The notes beneath the pieces were generated by a model, which did no database searches, had not been told where the DNA came from, and saw nothing but the letters and a program-made list of their open reading frames with translations. Shown here in pieces: positions 19,356-28,095 of a DNA stretch of 32,261 nucleotides. Each line of letters starts with the position of its first letter. Position 1 is the first letter of the stretch. Location of the stretch: positions 1-32,261 of the forward strand of contig CACPDT010000008.1 of the NCBI GenBank assembly GCA_902632665.1. Reading direction: 5' to 3'. Source of the DNA: an uncultured Pelagibacteraceae bacterium (GTDB lineage: Bacteria > Pseudomonadota > Alphaproteobacteria > Pelagibacterales > Pelagibacteraceae). The position numbers and the translations under genes were made by a program.

Positions 19356-20594
19356 ATGAAAATTGCTGTAATCGGCTCAGGCATATCCGGCCTTAGTGCT
19401 GCTTACTATCTTTCAAAAAAACATCATGTAGATCTTTTTGAGAAAGAGGATTATTTTGGAGGTCATTCAAATACTATTGATGTAATTATTGATGAAAAAA
19501 AAATATCAGTAGATGTTGGTTTTATAGTCTTCAATTATCAAACATATCCTAATTTAATAAATTTTTTTAAAGAGATTGATGTTGAAATAGAAAAAAGTGA
19601 CATGTCTTTTTCTGTTTCTGTAGAAAATTCAAATTATGAATATTGTGGACGAGGTTTAGCGGGAATTTTCGCAAATAAATCAAATTTATTAAATATTGAA
19701 TTTATCAAAATGTTTTTTGATATTCTAAAATTCTATAAGTCATGTGATAAAATTTCTAATTTTGATCGAAAAACTACTTTGGATCAATTTTTAAAAACAA
19801 ATAAATGGTCTCAAAGTTTTATTGATTATCATATCATACCTATGGTTTCTGCGATTTGGTCTATGCCACCTTATGAAGCTGGAAAAATGCCAATGAATTT
19901 TTTCTTAAAATTTTTTCAAAATCATGGTTTATTTAAATTTAAGGATAGACCTCAATGGTACACTGTAAGACAAAGAAGTAGAACTTACGTTAATAAAGTA
20001 TTAGCTAATATAAGTGGAGAGTATTATAAAAATTATGAAGTAAAGTCTGTTAAACGACATTCCTCTGGTGTTCAAGTGTACTATGGTGGAGATAGTGAAT
20101 TTTTTGATTACGATAAAGTAGTTTTGGCAACTCATGCAAATGAAGCATTGTCTCTAATTAAAAATCCAACCGAACTAGAAAAAAATATTTTATCTAATTT
20201 TGGTTATAAAGAAAATCATGCAATTTTACATTGTGATGAAAATATGATGCCCAAAAATAAAAAAACATGGTCATCTTGGAATTCATTTGTTGACTCAAAA
20301 GATTTAAATAAAAGTTCTCTTTCTTATTGGTTGAATCTTTTGCAAAATCTTGATTTGAAAAAGAATATTTTCTTAACTTTAAACCCGTTTAAAAAGATAC
20401 CTGAGGATAAGATTTTAAGAAAAATTACTTTTACTCATCCTTATTACAATCAAGAAGCTTTAGATAATCAAAAAAATTTAAAAAACATTCAAAATAAAGA
20501 AAATTTATTATTCTGTGGGAGTTATTTTGGTTACGGATTTCATGAGGATGGCATAAAATCATCTATTGAAATGCTAGAAAACCTAAATGATTAG
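19356..20594 (+). CDS. FAD-dependent amine oxidase-like protein (cyclopropane synthase-associated)
   Basis: N-terminal Rossmann KIAVIGSGISGLSAAYYLSKKHHVDLFEKEDYFGGHSNT; located 5' of DUF1365 and cfa. Confidence 0.85.
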   Translation: MKIAVIGSGISGLSAAYYLSKKHHVDLFEKEDYFGGHSNTIDVIIDEKKISVDVGFIVFNYQTYPNLINFFKEIDVEIEKSDMSFSVSVENSNYEYCGRGLAGIFANKSNLLNIEFIKMFFDILKFYKSCDKISNFDRKTTLDQFLKTNKWSQSFIDYHIIPMVSAIWSMPPYEAGKMPMNFFLKFFQNHGLFKFKDRPQWYTVRQRSRTYVNKVLANISGEYYKNYEVKSVKRHSSGVQVYYGGDSEFFDYDKVVLATHANEALSLIKNPTELEKNILSNFGYKENHAILHCDENMMPKNKKTWSSWNSFVDSKDLNKSSLSYWLNLLQNLDLKKNIFLTLNPFKKIPEDKILRKITFTHPYYNQEALDNQKNLKNIQNKENLLFCGSYFGYGFHEDGIKSSIEMLENLND

Positions 20595-21348
20595 TTCAAT
20601 TTATAACGGCAAAGTAATTCATAAACGTTTTAAACCCAAAGAACATTTTTTTAAATATAGTGTATTCTCTTTATTGATAGATCTATCCGAGTTAAATCAG
20701 CTTGATAAAGAAATAAAATTTTTTTCATTTAATAAATTTAACTTGATTAGTTTCTATGAAAAAGATCATGGAAACAGAGATGGATCACCTTTAGTAGATT
20801 GGGTAAAAAAAAATTTAGATGGAAATAATATTCATTTCAAAGATATCAAGATTAAACTTTTATGTTATCCAAGAATTTTTGGATACGTATTTAATCCACT
20901 AAGTGTATTTTTTATATATAATTCTAATGAAAAATTGATCTCAATTTTATATGAGGTTAAAAATACATTTGGCGAACAACACACATATATTTTCAAAGTT
21001 GATGATGATGTTAAACTTTTTCAACATAATTGTTCAAAAAAATTCCATGTTTCCCCATTTATTGAAATGGATTGTAATTATTTTTTTAGAATTTTAAAAC
21101 CTGAAGATAAAATGTCTGTGATTATTGATCAATATCAAGCAAATGAAAAAATCTTGTATGCTTCCCAAGATGGTAAACGGGCAGATTTCAATAGTAAAGA
21201 ATTGTTGAAATCATACTTAAAACATCCATTAATGACTTTTAAGATTATCTCTGCGATACATTTTGAGGCGTTTAAATTATGGACGAAAGGAATAAAATTC
21301 ATTAAGAAAAAGTTAAAAATTAAAAACAATATTACATTTGAAAATTAA
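20587..21348 (+). CDS. DUF1365 family protein
   Basis: IYNGKVIHKRFKPKEHFFKYSVFSLLIDLSEL, CYPRIFGYVFNPLSVFFIYN, KKFHVSPFIEMDCNYFF. Confidence 0.85.
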   Translation: MISSIYNGKVIHKRFKPKEHFFKYSVFSLLIDLSELNQLDKEIKFFSFNKFNLISFYEKDHGNRDGSPLVDWVKKNLDGNNIHFKDIKIKLLCYPRIFGYVFNPLSVFFIYNSNEKLISILYEVKNTFGEQHTYIFKVDDDVKLFQHNCSKKFHVSPFIEMDCNYFFRILKPEDKMSVIIDQYQANEKILYASQDGKRADFNSKELLKSYLKHPLMTFKIISAIHFEAFKLWTKGIKFIKKKLKIKNNITFEN

Positions 21349-22526
21349 TGAATCTTAATATTTTATCAGATACCATCGTTTTTAGAATTTTGAGGAATCT
21401 AGAATTTGGCTATTTAGAGATCATTAATCATGATGGAAAACATTATAAATTTGGTGATCCTAAAGAATCTTTAAAAGCAAATATGAAGATTAAGAATTCT
21501 AATTTTACCTTTAATTTGATTAAAGGTGGAAGTGTTGGTTTTGCAGAGTCTTATATGAAAGATGATTTTGAAACAGATAATTTACCAAAATTAATCGAGA
21601 TTACCGCAAGGAATATTAAACAAATTCATAAATTTTCAGGAATTTTAGATCTACCTTTAATAAATTATTTAAAAAGTTTTTTTATAAAAAACACCAAAAG
21701 TAGAAGTAAAGAAAATATTTCAAAACATTACGACTTAGGGAATGAATTCTTTTCATTATGGTTAGACAATACATTAACTTATTCAAGTGCGATATTTGAT
21801 GAAAAAAATAAAGACTTATCTGATGCACAAAATAATAAATATCAAAAACTGATAGATTTAATTAAACCTGGAGTAGGTGATAAAGTTTTAGAGATAGGTT
21901 GTGGCTGGGGAGGATTTGCTGAATATCTTGGAAAAAAATATGATGTGAAATTAGATTGTATAACAATCTCAAAAAAACAATTCGAATATGCCAAAGAAAG
22001 AATTTATAGATGTGGTTTAAACGAAAAAGTAAATATTGAGATTAAAGATTATAGGGACTTAAAAGATAAGTATAATTCTATTGCTTCAATTGAAATGATA
22101 GAAGCAGTAGGTCAGAATTATTTAGAGAGTTACTTTAAAACAATTAAAGATAATCTATCAAGTAATGGCAGTGCAGCTATTCAAGCAATTACGATCGACG
22201 ACAATCTTTTTGATAGATATAAAAACAAACAAGACTTTATACAAAAATATATATTTCCTGGTGGATTTCTGCCAAACAAAGGAAGCATAAATAAATATGT
22301 ATCAGATAATGGATTAACTATTAAGTCTTACGAGTCGTACGCTGACCATTATTCAGATACGTTAGCTTTATGGAGAAATGAGTTTGATAAGAAATGGCAA
22401 TTAATTAAAAAACAAGGATTTGATACAACTTTTAAGAGGATGTGGGAGTTTTACCTGTCATATTGTGAGGCAGGATTTAAATCTAAAAATATAGATCTGA
22501 TACAATTTTCAATACAAAACAAATAA
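21348..22526 (+). CDS. cfa: cyclopropane-fatty-acyl-phospholipid synthase family protein
   Basis: ISKHYDLGNEFFSLWLDNTLTYSSAIF, VLEIGCGWGGFAEY, FIQKYIFPGGFLPN, YESYADHYSDTLALWRNEF. Confidence 0.93.
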   Translation: MNLNILSDTIVFRILRNLEFGYLEIINHDGKHYKFGDPKESLKANMKIKNSNFTFNLIKGGSVGFAESYMKDDFETDNLPKLIEITARNIKQIHKFSGILDLPLINYLKSFFIKNTKSRSKENISKHYDLGNEFFSLWLDNTLTYSSAIFDEKNKDLSDAQNNKYQKLIDLIKPGVGDKVLEIGCGWGGFAEYLGKKYDVKLDCITISKKQFEYAKERIYRCGLNEKVNIEIKDYRDLKDKYNSIASIEMIEAVGQNYLESYFKTIKDNLSSNGSAAIQAITIDDNLFDRYKNKQDFIQKYIFPGGFLPNKGSINKYVSDNGLTIKSYESYADHYSDTLALWRNEFDKKWQLIKKQGFDTTFKRMWEFYLSYCEAGFKSKNIDLIQFSIQNK

Positions 22527-22537
22527 GGGAAAGAATA

Positions 22538-23086
22538 ATGCGCGACATAAAATTTATTAACTCTATTTTATTGATAATTTCATTATTCTTAATTACAAAC
22601 TGCTCAAATAATAGCTCTATGAAACCTGAAGATTTTAAAGATAAAAAACCTAGATTAATTATTGAAGAATATTTATCCGGGAATGTAAAAGCTTGGGGTG
22701 TGTTACAGAATAGATCTGGAAAAGTTATAAGACAGTTTTCAGCAGATCTAGACGGAAAATGGGATGGAAATCAATTAATCCTTGATGAAAAATTTGATTG
22801 GGACGATGGTGAAATTCAAACAAGACAATGGCAAATAAAAAAAATTGATGAAAATAATTATGAAGGTACAGCTGGTGATGTTGTAGGTAAAGCTAGAGGA
22901 TATTCGTATGGCCCTGCCTTTAAATTTGAATATGTTTTATTAGTACCTGTTAAAGGTAAACAAATGAAAATTACTTTCGACGATTGGATTTTTAAACAAG
23001 ATGAGAGAGTTGCTATAAATAAAGCGACAATGACAAAATTTGGTTTTAAAGTAGCAGAATTGACTGTTGTTTTTGTTAAAGATTAA
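22538..23086 (+). CDS. DUF3833-like lipoprotein
   Basis: Lipobox LITNCSNN; FSADLDGKWDGNQLILDEKFDWDDGEIQTRQW. Confidence 0.75.
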   Translation: MRDIKFINSILLIISLFLITNCSNNSSMKPEDFKDKKPRLIIEEYLSGNVKAWGVLQNRSGKVIRQFSADLDGKWDGNQLILDEKFDWDDGEIQTRQWQIKKIDENNYEGTAGDVVGKARGYSYGPAFKFEYVLLVPVKGKQMKITFDDWIFKQDERVAINKATMTKFGFKVAELTVVFVKD

Positions 23087-23844
23087 TTTTTTTTTTGATA
23101 CTTTGTCATTTTTCCTATTAAGCTAAAATACAATTTGCTAGGTAACAAGCTTAATAATTTAAGAAGTAAAGTTAACGACTTTGGAAAATGAATTTCGAAG
23201 TCATTTCCATTTATCAATCCATTATAAATTTTATCAGCTGCATATTCTGTAGTCTTAAGAAAAGGCATCTTAAAATCATTTTTATCTGTCATAGGTGTTT
23301 TTATAAAACCTGGAGATACTAAACAAACTCGTACATTTGATCTTCCAAAATCAAAATACAAACTTTCTGCTAAATTATTTAGAGCAGATTTTGAGGGGCC
23401 ATAACCGGTTGAATTGGGGAGACCTCTGTAACCAGCAATAGAAGAAACTATAGTAATTATTCCACTTTTTCTATTTTTAAAATATTCTTCAACTGCTTTG
23501 ATACTATTTAACGTTCCAAAGAAATTAATTTTAAAGACTTCTTCAATTTGCTCTACATCAATATCCTTTTCTTTTTTTGGATTCCATGTTCCTGTTGAAA
23601 AAAAACAAATATCAATTTCACCAAATCTATTTTTAATTTTCTCAAAAACCTCTTTACATTTTAATTTATCAGTCACATCTAATGGAAACGGACTTATATT
23701 TTCATGATTTTCTGAAATTTCATTTAGAAGTTTCTCACGTCTTGCTGAAATGGCAACATTCCAACCTTGATTAGCAAATTTTTTAGCAAGAGCCTTGCCA
23801 ATTCCTGTGCTTCCACCTGTGATCCAAATTGTTTTTTTATTCAT
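23083..23844 (-). CDS. short-chain dehydrogenase/reductase
   Basis: WITGGSTGIGKALAKKFANQGW (TGxxxGxG), VSSIAGYRGLPNSTGYGPSKSAL (YxxxK). Confidence 0.92.
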   Translation of the reverse strand: MNKKTIWITGGSTGIGKALAKKFANQGWNVAISARREKLLNEISENHENISPFPLDVTDKLKCKEVFEKIKNRFGEIDICFFSTGTWNPKKEKDIDVEQIEEVFKINFFGTLNSIKAVEEYFKNRKSGIITIVSSIAGYRGLPNSTGYGPSKSALNNLAESLYFDFGRSNVRVCLVSPGFIKTPMTDKNDFKMPFLKTTEYAADKIYNGLINGNDFEIHFPKSLTLLLKLLSLLPSKLYFSLIGKMTKYQKKN

Positions 23845-23868
23845 TGTTATAAGATGTATAATACTTAT

Positions 23869-24336
23869 ATGTTAAAAAATAAATTTTTATCATTCATTCT
23901 TTTTTTTATAATTACATTTTCAGCCTCATTTATTGGTGGTTTGGTGACAATTACTTTAAAAGAGCCATGGTATTCACAATTAATTAAATCCAATTTAAAC
24001 CCACCTGACTGGGTATTTGCTCCTGTCTGGACAACATTATACTTAATGATGACACTAGCTATATGGTTTTTTTGGCATAGTAAAGATAAGGATATGAATA
24101 CAATCTACATTTATTTAATTCATATAGTTTTTAATACAACTTGGAGTATCGTTTTTTTTGGATTGCACCAAATATTTTTAGCTTTGATAGTTTTAATAAT
24201 TTTAATAGCTCTTATAATTACTTTGATAATAAGATTTAAACGTGTAAATTTTGTCAGCTATTATCTTATGATTCCATATTTACTTTGGTGTTGTTTTGCA
24301 TTATTTCTGAATATTAACTTACTTATATTAAATTAA
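23869..24336 (+). CDS. tspO: TspO/MBR family protein
   Basis: YSQLIKSNLNPPDWVFAPVWTTLYLMMTLAIWFFW; likely start ATG 23869, not 23767. Confidence 0.9.
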   Translation: MLKNKFLSFILFFIITFSASFIGGLVTITLKEPWYSQLIKSNLNPPDWVFAPVWTTLYLMMTLAIWFFWHSKDKDMNTIYIYLIHIVFNTTWSIVFFGLHQIFLALIVLIILIALIITLIIRFKRVNFVSYYLMIPYLLWCCFALFLNINLLILN

Positions 24337-25439
24337 TGAATGATGTTGTAATAATCGGTGGTGGAATAATAGGTGCAGCAACTGCTTATTTTTTATCAAA
24401 AGAGGGTAGGAAAGTTAAAGTAATAGAAAAAGATCCTACTTATAAAACAGCTTCTTTTCCATTGTCATTAGGTGGATTTAGAAGACAATTTTTTCAAAAA
24501 GAAAATATTTTATTGGGTAAATTTGCTAGAGAATTTATTTTTCAAATTCCTGAATTATTAAAAACTGAAAAAAATCCAAAACCCACTGCTAGCATGGTGA
24601 CAAATGGTTATTTATTAATGTTTGGACCTGAGCATGCAGAGGAACAATACAAAGCTTTAGAAAATCATAAAGCTTGTGATGCCGGAACTAAAAATATTAA
24701 AGGTTCTGAGTTAAATAAATTTTTTCCATATATAAATAACGAAGGTATTGAAACAGCGACTTTTACTGACAATCAGAGTGAGGGATGGATTGATCCTTTC
24801 ATGTTTCATAGTGCTTTAAAAAGTAAAGCGATTGATCTTGGTGCGGAGTTTGTTAAGGGTGAAGTTAAATCTCTTTCTGAAATAAATGCCAAAACAATTA
24901 TTTCAGCAGCTGGATGTTGGACTAAAGAACTTTTAGAGGATATCCCTGTTGAACCTCAAAAGCATACTGTTTTCAGAGTAAAGTGTCCAAAACATATTCC
25001 TGAAATGCCATTAACAGGAGATTTAACCACAGGAGTTTATTGGAGACCTGAAGGTAAAGAGTACTTGGCAGGTTCACCAAAATCTGTCTTTGATGCCAAT
25101 GATCTCGAGCCTGCTTGGGATGATTTTGAGGAACTTGTTTGGCCAGCTCTGGCTCATAGAATTCCTGCTATGGAAGAATTAAAATTAACTGGTGGATGGG
25201 CTGGATATTATGATTGTAATCGACTTGATAACAATGCAGTTGTTGGAAAACATCCAAAATTTGAAAATGTTTATTTAGCTACAGGGTTCACAGGAAGAGG
25301 ATTAATGCAAGCCCCAGGAATCGGTAGAGCATTGACAGAATTGATTACCACGGGTGCATATCAATCAATTGATATTTCAAATATGGCTGTGGAGAGAGTT
25401 TTGGGCAAACAGGCAAGACATGAGCCTTACGTTTTATAA
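24336..25439 (+). CDS. FAD-dependent oxidoreductase (DAO family)
   Basis: DVVIIGGGIIGAATAYFLSKEGRKVKVIEKD; C-terminal VYLATGFTGRGLMQAPGIGRALTELI. Confidence 0.88.
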   Translation: MNDVVIIGGGIIGAATAYFLSKEGRKVKVIEKDPTYKTASFPLSLGGFRRQFFQKENILLGKFAREFIFQIPELLKTEKNPKPTASMVTNGYLLMFGPEHAEEQYKALENHKACDAGTKNIKGSELNKFFPYINNEGIETATFTDNQSEGWIDPFMFHSALKSKAIDLGAEFVKGEVKSLSEINAKTIISAAGCWTKELLEDIPVEPQKHTVFRVKCPKHIPEMPLTGDLTTGVYWRPEGKEYLAGSPKSVFDANDLEPAWDDFEELVWPALAHRIPAMEELKLTGGWAGYYDCNRLDNNAVVGKHPKFENVYLATGFTGRGLMQAPGIGRALTELITTGAYQSIDISNMAVERVLGKQARHEPYVL

Positions 25440-25453
25440 ATTTGAATAATTAT

Positions 25454-25966
25454 ATGAAGTTACATATTGGTGGCAAAGAAGCAAAAGAGGGATGGAAAAT
25501 TCTCAATATTCAAAAAAAAGAAAATGTTGATTTTGTTGGAGATATGTCAGATCTCTCGCAATTTAAAGATAATTCAATCGATGAAATATATGCCAGTCAT
25601 GTTTTTGAGCATGTAAAATACATTGATGCAAAAAAAACCTTACTTGGTGTTCATAGAGTTTTAACCAAAGGTGGACAGTTTTATATTTCAGTTCCAGACA
25701 TGAATGTCCTATTCAGGCAATTTTTAGAAAAAAAAAAAGAAATAAAAACTAAAATTCACATTATTAGAATGATTTTTGGAGGTCAAACTGACGAAAATGA
25801 TTTTCATTATTTTGGTTGGGATTTTGAACTACTTGATAGTTTGTTAAAAAATGTAGGTTTTAAAGATATAGAAAAAGTAGAAAGACTTTCAATTTTTAAC
25901 AACGATACAAGTGATTATGCTCCTTACGGAGAATTAATGAGTCTCAATTTAATCGCTAAAAAGTAA
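25454..25966 (+). CDS. class I SAM-dependent methyltransferase-like protein
   Basis: MKLHIGGKEAKEGWKILNIQ...DFVGDMSDLSQFKDNSIDEIYASHVFEHV...GGQFYISVPDM; ATG start 25454 preferred over upstream TTG 25442. Confidence 0.75.
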   Translation: MKLHIGGKEAKEGWKILNIQKKENVDFVGDMSDLSQFKDNSIDEIYASHVFEHVKYIDAKKTLLGVHRVLTKGGQFYISVPDMNVLFRQFLEKKKEIKTKIHIIRMIFGGQTDENDFHYFGWDFELLDSLLKNVGFKDIEKVERLSIFNNDTSDYAPYGELMSLNLIAKK

Positions 25967-25969
25967 TTA

Positions 25970-27421
25970 CTAAGTTCCACAGAAAGTTTGATAATTCTCA
26001 TTTGAGTCTGGCAGCTGGTATTTAGAAATATTTTTATACTCAGTATAAGGGTTATTTAAAATTTTTAAAAAATTAATTAAAGGCTCTAAATTTCCTTTAC
26101 CAGCTTCTTTTAAGGTATTTTCAACAATATGATTTCTTGGAATTAGAAGAGGGTTTGTACCTCTCATTAAGTTTTTATGCTTTTCTTTAGAATTATCATG
26201 ACTTAATGATCTTTCTTGCCACCTTTTTTTCCAGTTGATAAAATCATTACCTTCATAAATATTATCATCTTGAATTTTGAAGTTCATCAAGTTGCAAAAT
26301 GTATTTGTATAATCAACTTTATTTTGATGCATCCACGTGAGTAAGTCTAAAATTAGGTACTTATCTTTTTCATCCGTACCAAGTAAGCCTAGCTTAGACC
26401 TCATCATATTTAACCACTTTTCTTCATATATTTTTTCAAAAGTATCGATTATTTCAGTTGCTAATTTTACAGATGTGTCTTGATCTTTATCGATCAAAGG
26501 TATCAAGCACTCAGCAAATCTTGAAAGATTCCATTTTGTTATTACAGGCTGATTGCAATAAGCATATCTTCCTAATTTGTCAATTGAACTAAATACAGTT
26601 TTTGGATCATAAATATCCATGAAAGCACAGGGTCCGTAGTCAATTGTTTCACCAGCTATACTCATATTATCTGTATTCATTACACCATGAATAAATCCAA
26701 CTCTCATCCAATTGACAACTAAATCAATCTGTTTATCTAAAACAACTTTTAAAAGATCCAAGGCTTTATTTTTGGAATTTTGAATTTCCGGATAATGTCT
26801 TTTGATGACATATTCAAATAATGTTTCTAACTCATCTTTTTTATTTCTTGCCGCAATATACTGAAAAGTTCCTACTCTAATGTGACTTGATGCTACTCTA
26901 GTAAGTATAGCTCCCTCTAATTGTTTCTCTCTAATTACATTTTCTCCTGTTTTTGTGACCGCTAAACTTCGTGTTGTTGGAATATTTAAGGCATGCATTG
27001 CTTCACTTATTATATATTCTCTTAACATGGGCCCTAACGCTGCTCTTCCATCTCCATTTCTTGAAAAAGCAGTTTTTCCTGAGCCTTTAAATTGAATATC
27101 GTGTCTATGATTGTTTTTAGATACATGTTCTCCAATTAAAACTGCTCTACCATCACCAAGCATTGTAAAATGTCCAAATTGATGACCTGCATAAGCTTGA
27201 GCTATTGAATTACTATTTTTTGGCAATTCGTTTCCTGTAAATATGGCTGATAATTCAGGCTGACTTATTTCAGAAAAGTCTAAATTTAGATCTTTAGCTA
27301 AAGACTCATTTAATAAAATTAGTTTAGGATTTTTAACTTTTACTGGATTTATTTTTTCTCTAAACGGCTCGGGCAACTTGGAATATGTGTTATCAAAATT
27401 CCAATTGATATTATTTTTCAT
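25970..27421 (-). CDS. selO: SelO/YdiU (UPF0061) protein adenylyltransferase
   Basis: AQAYAGHQFGHFTMLGDGRAVLIGE, FKGSGKTAFSRNGDGRAALGPMLREYI, GVMNTDNMSIAGETIDYGPCAFMD; C-terminal Cys (..FCGT). Confidence 0.95.
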   Translation of the reverse strand: MKNNINWNFDNTYSKLPEPFREKINPVKVKNPKLILLNESLAKDLNLDFSEISQPELSAIFTGNELPKNSNSIAQAYAGHQFGHFTMLGDGRAVLIGEHVSKNNHRHDIQFKGSGKTAFSRNGDGRAALGPMLREYIISEAMHALNIPTTRSLAVTKTGENVIREKQLEGAILTRVASSHIRVGTFQYIAARNKKDELETLFEYVIKRHYPEIQNSKNKALDLLKVVLDKQIDLVVNWMRVGFIHGVMNTDNMSIAGETIDYGPCAFMDIYDPKTVFSSIDKLGRYAYCNQPVITKWNLSRFAECLIPLIDKDQDTSVKLATEIIDTFEKIYEEKWLNMMRSKLGLLGTDEKDKYLILDLLTWMHQNKVDYTNTFCNLMNFKIQDDNIYEGNDFINWKKRWQERSLSHDNSKEKHKNLMRGTNPLLIPRNHIVENTLKEAGKGNLEPLINFLKILNNPYTEYKNISKYQLPDSNENYQTFCGT

Positions 27422-27427
27422 AAATTG

Positions 27428-28003
27428 TTACATTTTCCAAATTCTATTTAAAATCTCTTCTCTTCTACAAGCCTTTTTATATTTTAAATAATTTAAAAAA
27501 TATACTTGATAATAATTTTGATGACGATCTTCAGCTATATAAAATTTTTCAAATTCTCTTATATAGGTAACAACTTTTTTATTAAATTTTTTTTCTAGTC
27601 TTTTAAAATCTTTTTCAATTAAATCTTTTTCCTTTTCATTTGTATAAAAAGCTGCAGATCTATAGCTATAGCCTTTGTCACAAAACTGACCATAAGGATC
27701 AAATGGATCTATGTTGAGCCAAAAATTTTTTAGTAATTCTTCGTAAGATATTAAACTTTTATCATAAATTACTTCTACAACTTCAAGGTGACCTGTATTT
27801 CCATAAGTAACTTCTTTATAGGTTGGATTTTCAGTTTTTCCACCAGAGTATCCTGAAATCACTTTCTCAACACCTTTTAATTTTTCAAAAGACTCTTCCA
27901 TACACCAGAAACAGCCACCAGCAAAATATGCTTTACTTTTTTCAGATGCTAGTACTGAATTTGTAATTATTAAGTTAAAAAATATAAGTAATAAAAGCCT
28001 CAT
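27428..28003 (-). CDS. msrA: peptide methionine sulfoxide reductase MsrA (signal-peptide bearing)
   Basis: AYFAGGCFWCMEESFEKLKGV, SGYSGGKTENPTYKEV, GHLEVVEVIYD; N-terminal MRLLLLIFFNLIITNSVLASE signal peptide; ATG at 28003. Confidence 0.95.
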   Translation of the reverse strand: MRLLLLIFFNLIITNSVLASEKSKAYFAGGCFWCMEESFEKLKGVEKVISGYSGGKTENPTYKEVTYGNTGHLEVVEVIYDKSLISYEELLKNFWLNIDPFDPYGQFCDKGYSYRSAAFYTNEKEKDLIEKDFKRLEKKFNKKVVTYIREFEKFYIAEDRHQNYYQVYFLNYLKYKKACRREEILNRIWKM

Positions 28004-28041
28004 GATTAAAAATTTATACAAAAATTGGGAATTGTGTCTAT

Positions 28042-28083
28042 ATTATTAAAGGTAGCTACTTTGAGTAGCTTACCTTTAATAAT
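28042..28083 (-). terminator. stem-loop at the 3' end of fdh (probable terminator)
   Basis: ATTATTAAAGGTAGCTAC - TTTGA - GTAGCTtACCTTTAATAAT: 18-bp stem with a single bulged T, just downstream of the fdh stop. Confidence 0.75.
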
Positions 28084-28095
28084 TAAAAGAATTAT

